From Leadbetterella sp040829825 (GTDB lineage: Bacteria; Bacteroidota; Bacteroidia; Cytophagales; Spirosomataceae): DNA of 64,000 nucleotides. Location of the stretch: NCBI RefSeq assembly GCF_040829825.1, contig NZ_JBFOLH010000009.1; one strand, 5' to 3'. Shown here piece by piece: positions 6,540 to 16,167 of this stretch. The notes beneath the pieces were generated by a model that ran no database searches, had not been told where the DNA came from, and saw nothing but the letters and a program-made list of their open reading frames with translations. The position numbers and the translations under genes are program-made. Numbering within the stretch: position 1 is the first letter of the stretch; every line of letters starts with the position of its first letter.

Positions 6540-8810
6540 CTACTTATACATGCTTTTCCGCTTATCCCGGATAACGCCTTTCCAGTTCATGCCGAAGCCG
6601 AAATCGTAAACGTTTCCTGCGGCATCTTTGTAGCATTCCAGGTCAAAGGGCACATCTTCCGCCTGTTTTTCCACCGTACTCATGTTGGCCGGCATCTGCA
6701 TGGGCAGCAGCGCGCCCGGCTCCGATTTCCCGGCTATGGTTTCAATAAGGGCCTGGTCCTGCACGCCGAAGCTCAAAAGAACAGAGCTGGCATACGGTTC
6801 AATTTCAGAAAATACCAGCGGGTTGGTCGTGTTAACCAGCAGCACCAGGGGTTTGTCTTTCATTGCCTCCCGTGTACTTTTTACCAGCTGGGCATCGGTG
6901 ATATTCGGTGTTTTGACGGTTTTACCCTTGTAAGACCGGTTGGTAAAGTTTTCCAGCGGATCTCCGCCGGCAATGCTGACCTCCCGGGCATCCGTAGCCG
7001 TATAGTCGCCGTATTGCAGGCTGATAGGTATATACCCGTTTCCTTTGTTTTCGAGATCGGCCTTATCGTAACCGGTAGAAGCTTTGGGGTTCTCGATATA
7101 CACAATGGCGAGGTCGGCTTTGGCCGGGTCATCCGTTACGTCAAAGTATTTTTTGACAATGCTGATATTCAAAGGATATTCTAAAGAAGCCGGCGTTTCC
7201 ATACCGAGGAAATTACGACTCGCCGGGATAAACCTCTTGGGAATGTAGACGGTCTTTTTAGCGGTTACCGGCAAAACATTCTGCTGGTTTTTGAGCAAAA
7301 CAACCGACTTCAGCTGAGCCTCGTACCCGGCCTTCATAAATTCAGGCTTACCCACCACCTTCTGCGTTTCAGACGGATCCAGGTAAGGGTTTTCAAACAA
7401 TCCTACCCGGAATATATTGAGAAGCAGCCTTTGGGCCGATTCTTCCATCCGGTTTCTCATCCACTTCTCCCCGTGCTCTTTTATGCCTATCTGGTACGCC
7501 TCCAGGATGGGCAGGGCGTCGTTATTTCCTCCGAACTGATCGGCCCCGGCCATCAGTATCTTGTAGTGCCTTTCGGCCATTGAGAGGTGCTCTACGCCGA
7601 ACGATTTACCGTCCAGGAAAGAATCCAGCACTTTGCGGTCACCCGTTACGCCCCAGTCGGTACAGATCACACCGGTATAGCCGTATTTTTCCCTCAATAA
7701 ATCATTAACAATGTATTTATTGTAGTTGTTGGCTACGTTTTCAGGCGTTTGGTTCCAGGAAATGGTGTAATACGGCATAACGGCCGAGGCGGTTTTTGTG
7801 CCTCTTTTCAGCTTAAACGCCCCATTTATAAACGGTATCAGGTGGGTATTAAAGTTGTTCCCGGGATATACGGCAAACTGGCCGTTCCCGTAATGGCCGT
7901 CTCTGCCGGCCTCCCCTGCCCCACCGCCGGGCCAGTGCTTCACCATGGCATTGACACTTTTGGCGCCCCAGCTTTCCGACTGGAAGCCGTCGCAATAAGC
8001 CTCTGCCATAGCGGCAGCAAGCACAGGGCTTTCTCCAAACGTGCCGTTAAACCGGCCCCAGCGGGGTTCTGTGGCTATGTCTACCTGCGGAGACAGCGCC
8101 GTGGTAATTCCCAGCGCCCGGTATTCGGCTGCAGCTACGGTACCGAATTTCCGCACCAGCTCAGGATCAAACGTGGCTGCCATACCCAGTGAGCTGGGCC
8201 ACATGGAAATGGCGCCACCGGCAGCGGCATTGTATTCTGCCGTGGCAATGGTGCTGTGCCTGGGGTCAGACGAGTTGTTGGCCGGGATACCCAGCCCTAC
8301 CCCCTCGCAGTAGGCCTGCATACGGTTGTTCCACCCGGCAGCTACCTCCGGTGATTTCACCGACGTGACCAGCACATGGCGCAGGTTATCTTCTTTGAGA
8401 AACTTTTTCTGCTGGTCGGTCAGCTCCCTGGGGTCTGTCTCCCCTTCTTTATAGGGCTTACCGTTGTACGTTCCCGCAAAATACCCGTCTGCACGGGCCG
8501 GGATGCTCTGGTGCGAAGAGTAAAGCATCAGGCCGGCAATCTGCTCTACCGTAAGCCGTGTAGCCAGGTCTGCGGCCCTTTCCTCATACGTTAAGCGCCA
8601 GTCTTCGTATTTATCCAGCTTGCCGTTCCGGTTCAGGTCTTTAAATGACAGGTCGTTCACCGTCAGTAATTTTACCCCTGAATTCTTTGAATAGCCGATA
8701 TCTTTCCCGCCTTTGTTCCGGATCACTTCAAAGTCCGGGCCCGTGTTTTGCCCTGAGGCATGCGCAGCCAGCAGGAGGCATCCGCCTGTAAGTAAATTCA
8801 ATAGTTTCAT
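6540..8810 (-). CDS. Glycoside hydrolase family 3 protein (beta-glucosidase-like)
   Basis: 756 residues with a signal peptide (MKLLNLLTGGCLLLAAHASG). An N-terminal TIM-barrel contains AMVKHWPGGG and VICTDWGVTGD; the Asp of TDW sits where GH3 enzymes carry their nucleophile. The C-terminal alpha/beta sandwich follows from about residue 480. Expected to release beta-linked glucose or xylose from oligosaccharides in the periplasm. The start lies 3 bases after the stop of the isomerase-like gene, so the two are almost certainly co-transcribed. An EF-hand-like stretch DLNRNGKLDKYEDW near the N-terminus is a likely calcium site. Confidence 0.92.
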   Translation of the reverse strand: MKLLNLLTGGCLLLAAHASGQNTGPDFEVIRNKGGKDIGYSKNSGVKLLTVNDLSFKDLNRNGKLDKYEDWRLTYEERAADLATRLTVEQIAGLMLYSSHQSIPARADGYFAGTYNGKPYKEGETDPRELTDQQKKFLKEDNLRHVLVTSVKSPEVAAGWNNRMQAYCEGVGLGIPANNSSDPRHSTIATAEYNAAAGGAISMWPSSLGMAATFDPELVRKFGTVAAAEYRALGITTALSPQVDIATEPRWGRFNGTFGESPVLAAAMAEAYCDGFQSESWGAKSVNAMVKHWPGGGAGEAGRDGHYGNGQFAVYPGNNFNTHLIPFINGAFKLKRGTKTASAVMPYYTISWNQTPENVANNYNKYIVNDLLREKYGYTGVICTDWGVTGDRKVLDSFLDGKSFGVEHLSMAERHYKILMAGADQFGGNNDALPILEAYQIGIKEHGEKWMRNRMEESAQRLLLNIFRVGLFENPYLDPSETQKVVGKPEFMKAGYEAQLKSVVLLKNQQNVLPVTAKKTVYIPKRFIPASRNFLGMETPASLEYPLNISIVKKYFDVTDDPAKADLAIVYIENPKASTGYDKADLENKGNGYIPISLQYGDYTATDAREVSIAGGDPLENFTNRSYKGKTVKTPNITDAQLVKSTREAMKDKPLVLLVNTTNPLVFSEIEPYASSVLLSFGVQDQALIETIAGKSEPGALLPMQMPANMSTVEKQAEDVPFDLECYKDAAGNVYDFGFGMNWKGVIRDKRKSMYK

Positions 8811-8813
8811 AGG

Positions 8814-9779
8814 TTATCCCAGTTTTGTAAGGAGAAAATCAGCACTCTTTTTCAACGCAGTCTGCGGGTCGGCCACCATATCCTGCTCTACGAAATAGTG
8901 CTCCACCCCGGTTTCCTGCGCCTTGGCTACAATGTCCTGTACGTTCAGAACGCCGTCGCCGGCCGCCGTCATCAGCGGAAACATCGGGAACCACTCCTGT
9001 GCGCTGTTGCCGTCGCCGGCAAATTGCTTTTTCTCTTTCATATCTTTCAGGTGCAGCATTTTATACCTGCCCTTGTATCGTGAAAGCAGGTCCAGGGGAT
9101 CGGCCCCGCCACAGGTGGTCCAGAAGATATCCATCTCAAAAAATACGAGACCGGGATCGGTGTTGTTGAGAATAATTTCAAGCGGACGGGTTCCGTTAAC
9201 CGGCTTTAAGCCATAGCCGTGGTTGTGGTATCCGAATTTAACGCCGTGCTTTTTGGCATTCTCTCCTATCTTATTAAAATCATCGGCTATACGCTTGTAG
9301 TCGTCAAGGGTTTTACGCCTTTCGTCAGGAATGGCCGGCAGAACCACGTATTTCTGTCCCAGGATATTGGCCGCCTCTGCCAGCGGGCCCATCTGTTGCT
9401 CCAGGGTATCCAGGTCGGTATGGGTAGCCGGTGTGGTAAGTCCGTACGACTTGAATATTTTCTTTATTTCCTGGGGTGTTTTGCCGAAATAACCGCTGCC
9501 TGAAAAGCCCAGCATTTTCCCGGCGCCCTCCCATCCTTTTTTAGCCGAATCGGCACTAAACGGAAACGGACCGTACAATTCCAGCTCTTTGTAGCCAAAC
9601 TGCTGCAGCATTTTCAGTGCTCCGTCAAAATCTTCCGAAAGCATTTTCGGGATAGAGAATAGCTGAATACCGAGCTTTCCCTCCTTTTTTAAACCGGCAA
9701 AAAGCTCAGAAACAGACGTTAAGCCCAATGCTGTACCCAAAGCCGCCGTTCTTTTAATAAAATCTCTTCTGTTTTCCAT
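8814..9779 (-). CDS. Sugar phosphate isomerase/epimerase family protein (exported)
   Basis: 321 residues of the xylose-isomerase-like TIM-barrel (AP endonuclease 2) family. The N-terminus MENRRDFIKRTAALGTALGL is a Tat-type signal (RRDFIK), common in Bacteroidota members that act in the periplasm. Metal-site motifs visible include GYHNHGYG, FFEMDIFW and HLKDM. It is upstream of, and almost contiguous with, the GH3 gene, so a joint role in glycoside breakdown (for example processing of oxidised or epimerised sugars) is likely. Exact substrate unknown. Confidence 0.87.
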   Translation of the reverse strand: MENRRDFIKRTAALGTALGLTSVSELFAGLKKEGKLGIQLFSIPKMLSEDFDGALKMLQQFGYKELELYGPFPFSADSAKKGWEGAGKMLGFSGSGYFGKTPQEIKKIFKSYGLTTPATHTDLDTLEQQMGPLAEAANILGQKYVVLPAIPDERRKTLDDYKRIADDFNKIGENAKKHGVKFGYHNHGYGLKPVNGTRPLEIILNNTDPGLVFFEMDIFWTTCGGADPLDLLSRYKGRYKMLHLKDMKEKKQFAGDGNSAQEWFPMFPLMTAAGDGVLNVQDIVAKAQETGVEHYFVEQDMVADPQTALKKSADFLLTKLG

Positions 9780-9902
9780 TTATCAATAGGTCTTTTAGAA
9801 TATTTTTAAATTTTGCCATCTGGCTTTATTTCGCGCTAATGTATAAAAATTTCACGGATTCCTGCAAGAAAGTTTTGTTCCGTAAAACCCCGGCCGGTAA
9901 AA

Positions 9903-10613
9903 TTAAAGCCCGGCCTTCCCTTCTGCCCAATACGGCTCTGTATGTATTCTGCTGTTCGGAACGCCTTTAAGCGAAAGACACTTTTTGATCGCCTGGATCG
10001 ATCTGGCATTCCCGGTAAGATAAAAGGCCGTTCCCGGTAATTCGTGCGCATTTTCTTCTATGCTTTGGATAACCCCGCCGGTCCCTGTATGAACAGAAAC
10101 ACCATTCAGGCCCAGCAACGCCGGCCATTCGCGGTGAGCGGCATCCAGCTCTGCGGAGCATTGGCACCGGCAATTTCTTTTGGCAGCTTCAGCCGCCATG
10201 CATTTGAACAGGCCCAGGGAGGTCTCATCTCCAAAACACAGATGCCTGTCTGCCTGTTCATCAAAACGCAGCCTGCCTCCCGGACCCAGCAACTTAGTCC
10301 GGTCGCCCACTTTCAGCTGACCGGCCCAGCGGCTACCGGGCCCTTTGTCGTGCAAATAAAATAAGACGTCGCAGACCCCGTTTCCGGCATCCAGAAAAGA
10401 CGGGGTATAATGCCTGAATTCGGTATCACTCACCCTGAATTCAATGACATTACCGGCTATAAAAGGTTTGCTGATTTTGGAGAAATCTCCTTCCCATCTC
10501 ACTTGTCTCAGTCCGTCAGCCAGGTCATCAACCTTCGTAACAGTAACGGGGTGGTAACTTCCTGTAAACAGCGACTCCATGGCATTGGCCATCCATTTAG
10601 GTACTTTCGGCAT
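9903..10613 (-). CDS. Siderophore-interacting FAD-binding protein (ferric-chelate reductase type)
   Basis: 236 residues of the ViuB/SIP family: an FAD-binding barrel with FRHYTPSF (FAD motif) and an NAD(P)H-binding domain with CFGDETSLG and FYLTGNARSI. It reduces ferric siderophore complexes in the cytoplasm to free iron. It is a single leftward gene separated from the isomerase by about 120 bases and faces a 250-base promoter region shared with the divergent ankyrin gene. Iron regulation is plausible but I see no clear Fur box. Confidence 0.88.
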   Translation of the reverse strand: MPKVPKWMANAMESLFTGSYHPVTVTKVDDLADGLRQVRWEGDFSKISKPFIAGNVIEFRVSDTEFRHYTPSFLDAGNGVCDVLFYLHDKGPGSRWAGQLKVGDRTKLLGPGGRLRFDEQADRHLCFGDETSLGLFKCMAAEAAKRNCRCQCSAELDAAHREWPALLGLNGVSVHTGTGGVIQSIEENAHELPGTAFYLTGNARSIQAIKKCLSLKGVPNSRIHTEPYWAEGKAGL

Positions 10614-10770
10614 TGTATTTACGGTTTAGTGTCCCTGTAAGGGGGCTGGTTTTGTTCTTTTGAGCATAAACAGTAATTTATTTATAATAATTCTAAATAA
10701 TTTATTTTTTAAGCGAAAAACTATTGCTTGCAGCGGGCGGCATGTGCCTTAAAATTTTATACCAACAACT

Positions 10771-10795
10771 TGTCCGCATTTTTTTTATCCGGACA
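10771..10795. promoter_or_regulatory. Small inverted repeat between divergent genes
   Basis: TGTCCG (10771-10776) and CGGACA (10790-10795) flank a T-rich spacer in the 251-base gap 10614-10864. A possible -7 box TACTTTCG (TAnnTTYG form) follows at about 10807, before the ankyrin gene. The dyad could be an operator; a chance match is possible. Nothing else recognisable is in this gap. Confidence 0.3.
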
Positions 10796-10864
10796 GATTT
10801 TTTCCTACTTTCGCGAATTGTTTAGAATTGATATAAATAAAAACAACAGATAGCTTTTTGCCCT

Positions 10865-12349
10865 ATGAAAAAAATATTCTTAACAGCACTCTTATTCTCA
10901 GCATTTTATACCCATGCCCAGCAGGTCAATACACTGATGAATGCTGATTTCTGGAAAACCAAACCCGGCCTGGATGCCGTAAAGGCAGAGGTGGCAAAGG
11001 GAAACAGCCCTTCTCAACAGAATGCGGGCTCATGGGATGCCGTGACCACCGCCATTTTCAATAATGCGCCGATGGATATTCTCCGTTACCTGGTGGAGCA
11101 GGAAGGCAACAGCGTTACGAAAAAAACGCACCACAGCCGTTCTTACCTGCATTGGGCGGCGTCATCCGGTAAGGCCGACCTGGTGAATTACCTCATTGAA
11201 AAAGGGGCTGATGTGCATTATGCCGACAGCTACGGTACGCCCATAGCAGCCTATGCAGCTTCGGCAGGCAACAAGAACACGGCCGTGTACGATGCCCTTT
11301 TTAAAGCCGGCGTAGATCCGCAGCAAAGGTATGAAAACGGGGCTACCCTGTTGATGCTGGCTGTAGCCGGCGATCCCGATCTTACCCTTACCGGGTATTT
11401 TATATCCAAAGGGCTTTCCCTGAAAGATAAAGACGATAACGGTGCTACGGTTACCGATTATGCCGCCCGGTCGGGCAACAGGGCGCTTATCGAAAAGCTG
11501 GTTCAGCGAGGCGTCAAACCCACTGATAATGCTCTTTTCTTCGCTACCATGAGCCCGAGAACGCCTTCTACCGGGCCTGACTTTTTTCAATACCTGGCAG
11601 ATACCTTCAAATTAAACCCCAAAGCCGTTAACAAAGACGGAGCCACCGTATTGCACCTGCTGGTTCGCCGCCCCAATACAGCCATCATCCATTACTTTAT
11701 GGAGAAAGGTACCGACCTGAAAAAGGCCGATAACGACGGCAATACGCTCCTGATCCTGGCTGCAGGCGGAACCGATACGGAGCTGGTGAAAACCCTGCTT
11801 TCAAAAATGAACAATATCAATGCTGTCAATAAATCAGGGGAATCAGCCCTGACCCGGGCCATCAGAAACGGCTCACCGGAAATTGCAGCCTACCTCATTA
11901 AAAACGGCGCCGATGTAAAAGTGTTGAACAAAGACGGTCAGAACCTGGCGTATTACTGGTTCAACTCGTACCGTGAGCCCCGGCCGAACACTCCGCCGAA
12001 CAACGATTTCGAAGAAAAACTGGCCCTGCTGAAAAATAACGGCATGGATGTAGCTGCCCCTCAGGCGAACGGCAGCACGCTTTTGCACCAGGCAGTAGCC
12101 AGGGAAAGCCTGTCGCAAATCAAAAAGGCCGCTGAACTGGGGGTGAATGTAAACGCCCAGGACAAAGAGGGAATGACCGCCCTGCACAAAGCAGCCCTGA
12201 TTGCCAAAGACGACCAAATCCTGAAGGCCCTGCTTGAGCTGGGGGCCCGGAAAGACCTGAAAACGGAATTTGACGAAACGGCCTATGACCTGGCCAAAGA
12301 AAATGATTTCCTGAAAACCGGTAATATATCTATTGATTTTTTGAAGTAA
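10865..12349 (+). CDS. Exported ankyrin-repeat protein
   Basis: 494 residues. Signal peptide MKKIFLTALLFSAFYTHAQQ, then about a dozen ankyrin units from residue 60 to the end, recognisable by motifs such as YLHWAASSGKADLVNYLIEK, LLILAAGGTDTELVKTLLSK and ALHKAALIAKDDQILKALLE. Ankyrin units form a binding surface, so this is a periplasmic protein-interaction scaffold rather than an enzyme. It precedes the flavinylation operon on the same strand, separated by a repeat-containing gap of 86 bases; a functional link is possible. Confidence 0.9.
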   Translation: MKKIFLTALLFSAFYTHAQQVNTLMNADFWKTKPGLDAVKAEVAKGNSPSQQNAGSWDAVTTAIFNNAPMDILRYLVEQEGNSVTKKTHHSRSYLHWAASSGKADLVNYLIEKGADVHYADSYGTPIAAYAASAGNKNTAVYDALFKAGVDPQQRYENGATLLMLAVAGDPDLTLTGYFISKGLSLKDKDDNGATVTDYAARSGNRALIEKLVQRGVKPTDNALFFATMSPRTPSTGPDFFQYLADTFKLNPKAVNKDGATVLHLLVRRPNTAIIHYFMEKGTDLKKADNDGNTLLILAAGGTDTELVKTLLSKMNNINAVNKSGESALTRAIRNGSPEIAAYLIKNGADVKVLNKDGQNLAYYWFNSYREPRPNTPPNNDFEEKLALLKNNGMDVAAPQANGSTLLHQAVARESLSQIKKAAELGVNVNAQDKEGMTALHKAALIAKDDQILKALLELGARKDLKTEFDETAYDLAKENDFLKTGNISIDFLK

Positions 12350-12355
12350 TTAAAT

Positions 12356-12430
12356 CGCAATCAGCTATCAGTTGTCAGCTATCAGCCCCCCAATGGGAAT
12401 TATAACAGCTGATGGCTAAAAGCCAATAAA
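12356..12430. repeat. Dispersed intergenic repeat, 'cagctatcag' family
   Basis: Contains cagctatcagttgtcagc, then agctatcag, and toward its end agctgatggctaaaagcc, giving an imperfect inverted arrangement. Related words occur at 41938-42035 and at both ends of 42868-43045. Confidence 0.55.
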
Positions 12431-12435
12431 TACCT

Positions 12436-12906
12436 ATGAAAAAAATACTCGCTTTCGCCCTGTTTATAGGCACCCTGAGCGCATCGGCCCAGACCGCCAG
12501 ATACAAATGCATGATCCAGATGAACAGCTACAAAGGCGAACCCGCCTACGTGGTGATCTCCCTGATTAACCCGCAGGGAGGATACGAAAAGACCCTTTCT
12601 GTGCTGGGGCCGGATAAAAAATGGCACAACACCCTGAAAGAGTGGCATAAATTTGAAACCAAAGCCAAAACCCAGCTGAATGCCATCACCGGGGCCTCGG
12701 TAAACGGGGGTGACCGGGCCATGCGTACCCTGGAGATCGATGATTCGAAACTGAACAAAGGGTATAAGCTGCGTTTTGAGTCGGCCGTAGAAGAGCAAAA
12801 ATATTACGTAAAGGATGTGGAAATTGACGTAGCTCCCGAAGCCCTGGCTGAGCGTGCCGAAGGCACCGGGTATATCCGTTTTGTGAAATTAAGTAAAGTT
12901 CAATGA
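12436..12906 (+). CDS. DUF2271 periplasmic protein with a flavinylation-type motif
   Basis: 156 residues, signal peptide MKKILAFALFIGTLSASAQ. The body matches DUF2271 (KWHNTLKEWHKF...RFESAVEEQKYYVKDVEID). Residues 82-88 read NAITGAS, which fits the [D/N]xx[S/T]GA[S/T] consensus used by ApbE to attach FMN covalently to the last Ser/Thr, here S88. The next two genes on this strand are a membrane flavoprotein reductase and ApbE itself. It likely acts as a periplasmic electron carrier. Its stop overlaps the next start (ATGA). The FMN attachment is inferred from motif and context. Confidence 0.82.
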   Translation: MKKILAFALFIGTLSASAQTARYKCMIQMNSYKGEPAYVVISLINPQGGYEKTLSVLGPDKKWHNTLKEWHKFETKAKTQLNAITGASVNGGDRAMRTLEIDDSKLNKGYKLRFESAVEEQKYYVKDVEIDVAPEALAERAEGTGYIRFVKLSKVQ

Positions 12907-15098
12907 CCTTATCCGTATGGAGGTACGCCCACCTGGCGCTTGCCGTGGTTTCCTCCCTGTTTTTACTGATCCTCTCCGTTACCGGGGTTATCCTGGCCGT
13001 GGGGGCCGTCAATGAAAAAGCCCAGCCCTACCGGGCAGATAACCTCGGATCGGTTACCCTCGCTCAGAGCCTCCCGGTGCTGAGCGGGATTTTCCCCGAG
13101 ATCACCACCCTTACCGTAGACCACAACCGGTTTGTATCTATTGAAGGTACAGACCGGGACGGTAACCCGGTAAACGCTTACATTAACCCGGTAAACGGGG
13201 CCATTTTAGGCGATGTAAAGCCACAGAGTGATTTTATCCAGTGGAACATTGCCCTGCACCGCTCGCTGTTCCTGAAAGAAACAGGCCGGATCATCATTGG
13301 CCTCATCTCGTTCCTGCTTCTTTTGATCACCCTTACCGGTATTGTCCTGATCGCCAAACGGCAGCAGGGGCTGCGCCATTTCTTTGCCCGCATCAACAAA
13401 GACTTCTTTTCCCAGTACTTTCACGTGGTGAGCGGGCGGTTGTTCCTGGTGCCCGTGCTGATGCTGGCCCTCACAGGTACTTATCTTTTCATGGTCAGGC
13501 TGGGGTTGACCGAAGCAGACAGCCGGCCCGTCAGCCATACCGCCACGGCCGGAGCCGCCCCAAAAGCCCCAGCTGATTTTCCTGTTTTCCGGAACACCCG
13601 TTTAACCGAAGTGGAAAAGATAGAATTCCCCTTTATGCCGGATGACCCCGAAGAATTTTACATCGTCAAACTCAAAGACCGTGAGCTGGCGGTTAACCAG
13701 ATCACCGGCGAAGTGGTGCAGGAAACCCGGTATCCTTACAGCCTGGTGCTGGAAAAGCTCAGCCTCAATCTTCATACAGGAAGAAACAGCAGCGTTTGGG
13801 CGATCATCCTGGCCTTTGCTTCGCTGAATATCCTGCTTTTTATTTATACCGGCTTCGATATGACCTTCCGGAGAAGCAAAACGAAGATCCGGAACAGGCA
13901 TACGGCTGACACGGTAGAATATGTGGTGCTCGCCGGGTCTGAAAACGGTAGCACACTGGCCTTTGCCCACCAGGTTCATCAGCAGTTGCTGGCGTTGGGG
14001 TATACATCGTTTTTAACCGAGATGAACCGGTTCACCCATTTCCCGGAAGCCCGGCATTTCCTGATCTTCAGCTCTACTTACGGGCTGGGCACTGCACCGG
14101 CCAATGCCGGTAATTTTGAAAAGCTGATCGCTAAATTTCCGCACAGCCAAAAGGTAAATTATTCGGTGGTGGGCTTCGGCTCGAAAGCATATCCTGATTT
14201 CTGTGCTTATGCACGGCACATCGACAAAGAGCTGGCCGGGCAGCCCTGGGCTTCGCGTTATCTCGATCTGCATACGGTAAATGACCGCTCGGCAGAAGAG
14301 CTGACCGCCTGGGTGAAAGCCTGGAGCGAAAAAAGCCAATGTGCGCTGGCCACTGCCCCGGCACTGTACACCACGCGGGTCACCGGCTTAAAGAAATTTA
14401 AGGTAATAGAAAAAACACAGGTTACAGAAGACAATGCCACCTTCCGGGTCGTGCTTCAGCCGGAGCGGCGCAACCCGTTCCGTTCAGGAGACCTGCTGGC
14501 TGTGTACCCGGCCAATGACGGCCGCGAGCGGCTCTATTCTATCGGGAAAAGAGACGGGAACATTCAGCTGATGGTTAAGCTGCACCCCGGCGGGCTGGGT
14601 TCTGAATTCCTGTATGCCCTTGAAGAAGGAAACCGCGTTGCTGCTCGTATAGCAGTCAACAAAAGCTTTCATTTCCCGGTAAAGGCGCCTGCGGTAGTGA
14701 TGATTGCCAACGGAACCGGCATAGCGCCTTTTCTCGGCATGATCTCCGAAAACAGGAAACGGGTACTGCTGAGCCTGTACGCGGGATTCCGGCACAACAA
14801 CGCGCTTTCGCATCAGTACCGCTCTTTTGCAGATGAAGAAATTGCAGCCGGAAGACTGCAGCGGTTTGAAACTGCCTTTTCACGGGAAGAGAATGCCTGC
14901 TATGTCATGGACCTGATCTGCCGGGATGCGGCTTTCTTTGCCGGCCTGCTGAAAAACAAAGGTACCATCATGATCTGCGGCTCACTGGCCATGCAGAAAG
15001 ATGTGGAAGCCGTGCTGAATACCCTCTGCATGGAGAAAAACGGCCGCGGGTTACACTTCTACAAAGAACAGGGCCAGGTTTTGAGCGATTGCTATTGA
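12903..15098 (+). CDS. PepSY-domain membrane flavoprotein with flavodoxin and NAD(P)H reductase domains
   Basis: 731 residues. The first ~330 are a PepSY-associated membrane region with four hydrophobic spans (for example SSLFLLILSVTGVILAVG and IIIGLISFLLLLITLTGIVL). Residues ~345-480 are a flavodoxin domain (VVLAGSENGSTLAFAHQ, then FGSKAYPDFC). The rest is a sulfite-reductase-type FAD/NAD(P)H module (RERLYSIGKRDG, MIANGTGIAPFLGM, IMICGSLAMQKDVEAV). It should pass electrons from cytosolic NAD(P)H across the inner membrane to periplasmic flavin acceptors such as the DUF2271 protein. The ATGA overlap with that gene shows translational coupling. Confidence 0.92.
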   Translation: MTLSVWRYAHLALAVVSSLFLLILSVTGVILAVGAVNEKAQPYRADNLGSVTLAQSLPVLSGIFPEITTLTVDHNRFVSIEGTDRDGNPVNAYINPVNGAILGDVKPQSDFIQWNIALHRSLFLKETGRIIIGLISFLLLLITLTGIVLIAKRQQGLRHFFARINKDFFSQYFHVVSGRLFLVPVLMLALTGTYLFMVRLGLTEADSRPVSHTATAGAAPKAPADFPVFRNTRLTEVEKIEFPFMPDDPEEFYIVKLKDRELAVNQITGEVVQETRYPYSLVLEKLSLNLHTGRNSSVWAIILAFASLNILLFIYTGFDMTFRRSKTKIRNRHTADTVEYVVLAGSENGSTLAFAHQVHQQLLALGYTSFLTEMNRFTHFPEARHFLIFSSTYGLGTAPANAGNFEKLIAKFPHSQKVNYSVVGFGSKAYPDFCAYARHIDKELAGQPWASRYLDLHTVNDRSAEELTAWVKAWSEKSQCALATAPALYTTRVTGLKKFKVIEKTQVTEDNATFRVVLQPERRNPFRSGDLLAVYPANDGRERLYSIGKRDGNIQLMVKLHPGGLGSEFLYALEEGNRVAARIAVNKSFHFPVKAPAVVMIANGTGIAPFLGMISENRKRVLLSLYAGFRHNNALSHQYRSFADEEIAAGRLQRFETAFSREENACYVMDLICRDAAFFAGLLKNKGTIMICGSLAMQKDVEAVLNTLCMEKNGRGLHFYKEQGQVLSDCY

Positions 15099-15159
15099 AT
15101 AGTGTTTCCCGTATTCTTCATAAAAGCGTGTAAAGTTATTATGCAGGATTCCTAAAGGT

Positions 15160-15167
15160 TAATTTTG
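15160..15167 (+). promoter_or_regulatory. Possible -7 box before apbE
   Basis: TAATTTTG fits the Bacteroidota -7 consensus TAnnTTTG. It lies only 4 bases before the upstream apbE ATG, so if used, the functional start is the second Met at 15202. No clear -33 element seen. Confidence 0.35.
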
Positions 15168-15171
15168 GCTC

Positions 15172-16161
15172 ATGAAACGATACCCTCAAATAGTAAGCTT
15201 TATGCGCGTTTATCTAAGCGTCTTTTTCTTTCTCTCGGGACTAAGCTGCGGGTTTTCACAACAGGTATTCAAAAAGCAAACAGTGCTGATGGGTTCTGTT
15301 TTTGACCTGACGGTGGTAGAAAAAGACTCCATGCTTGCGCAACACCGCTTTCAACAGGTAATTGCGGAAATCGACCGCATTGAAAACCTGATCTCTGAAT
15401 GGAGGCCGGGGACACAGGTGTCGGAGGTCAACCGGAATGCAGGAATAAAACCTGTAAAAGTAGACCGCGAAGTATATGAGCTGACCCGCCGGGCCATCCG
15501 GTATTCGGAGCTTTCCGGGGGTGCATTTGATATCAGCATTGCCGCTATGGACCGGATATGGCGTTTTGACGGCACCCTCACCGAAATGCCGGAAGAAGAA
15601 GTCATCCGCAAATCGGTTGAAAAAGTAGGCTACGGGCATATCCGGCTCGACAGTGCCGCCTCCACCATTTACCTGGAACAGGAAGGCATGAAAATCGGCT
15701 TCGGCTCTATCGGGAAAGGCTATGCCGCCGATAAGGGGCGGGAGCTGATGCAATCTCTGGGCGTGCAGGGGGGTATTGTTAATGCTTCCGGCGATCTCTC
15801 TGCCTGGGGTACTCCGCCCGGCAGCAAGGCATGGAAAATAGGCGTGTGGAATCCTTTTAAGCCCCGGAAGATCCAGAAAGTATTCAGGATAAAAGAGGCT
15901 TCTGTGGCCACCTCGGGCAATTACGAAAAATATGCCGAGATCAACGGGAAACGATGCTCGCACATTATTAACCCCAAAACCGGCTACCCCTCTACCGGGC
16001 TCACCAGCGTAACCGTTACCGGCCCCACAGCCGAATTTGCCAACGCCATGAGTACGTCGGTCATGGTTATGGGCAAAAAAGAGGGCATTAAGCTTCTGAA
16101 ACAATTTCCCGAATACCGGTACATTTTAATTACAGATGCCGGAAAAGTCATTAAAAAGTAA
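15172..16161 (+). CDS. apbE: FAD:protein FMN transferase
   Basis: 329 residues from the first ATG; a second Met (residue 11, 15202) gives a better signal peptide, MRVYLSVFFFLSGLSCGFSQ, whose SGLSC could be a lipobox. ApbE motifs: SEWRPGTQVSEVNRNAG, GFGSIGKGYAADKG, GIVNASGDLSAWG, CSHIINPKTGYPS and FANAMSTSVMVMG. It cleaves FAD and attaches FMN to Ser/Thr of periplasmic target proteins. It lies 73 bases after the flavoprotein gene and completes a transfer-acceptor-reductase set. Two large palindromes follow its stop. Confidence 0.95.
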   Translation: MKRYPQIVSFMRVYLSVFFFLSGLSCGFSQQVFKKQTVLMGSVFDLTVVEKDSMLAQHRFQQVIAEIDRIENLISEWRPGTQVSEVNRNAGIKPVKVDREVYELTRRAIRYSELSGGAFDISIAAMDRIWRFDGTLTEMPEEEVIRKSVEKVGYGHIRLDSAASTIYLEQEGMKIGFGSIGKGYAADKGRELMQSLGVQGGIVNASGDLSAWGTPPGSKAWKIGVWNPFKPRKIQKVFRIKEASVATSGNYEKYAEINGKRCSHIINPKTGYPSTGLTSVTVTGPTAEFANAMSTSVMVMGKKEGIKLLKQFPEYRYILITDAGKVIKK

Positions 16162-16167
16162 AGATGA

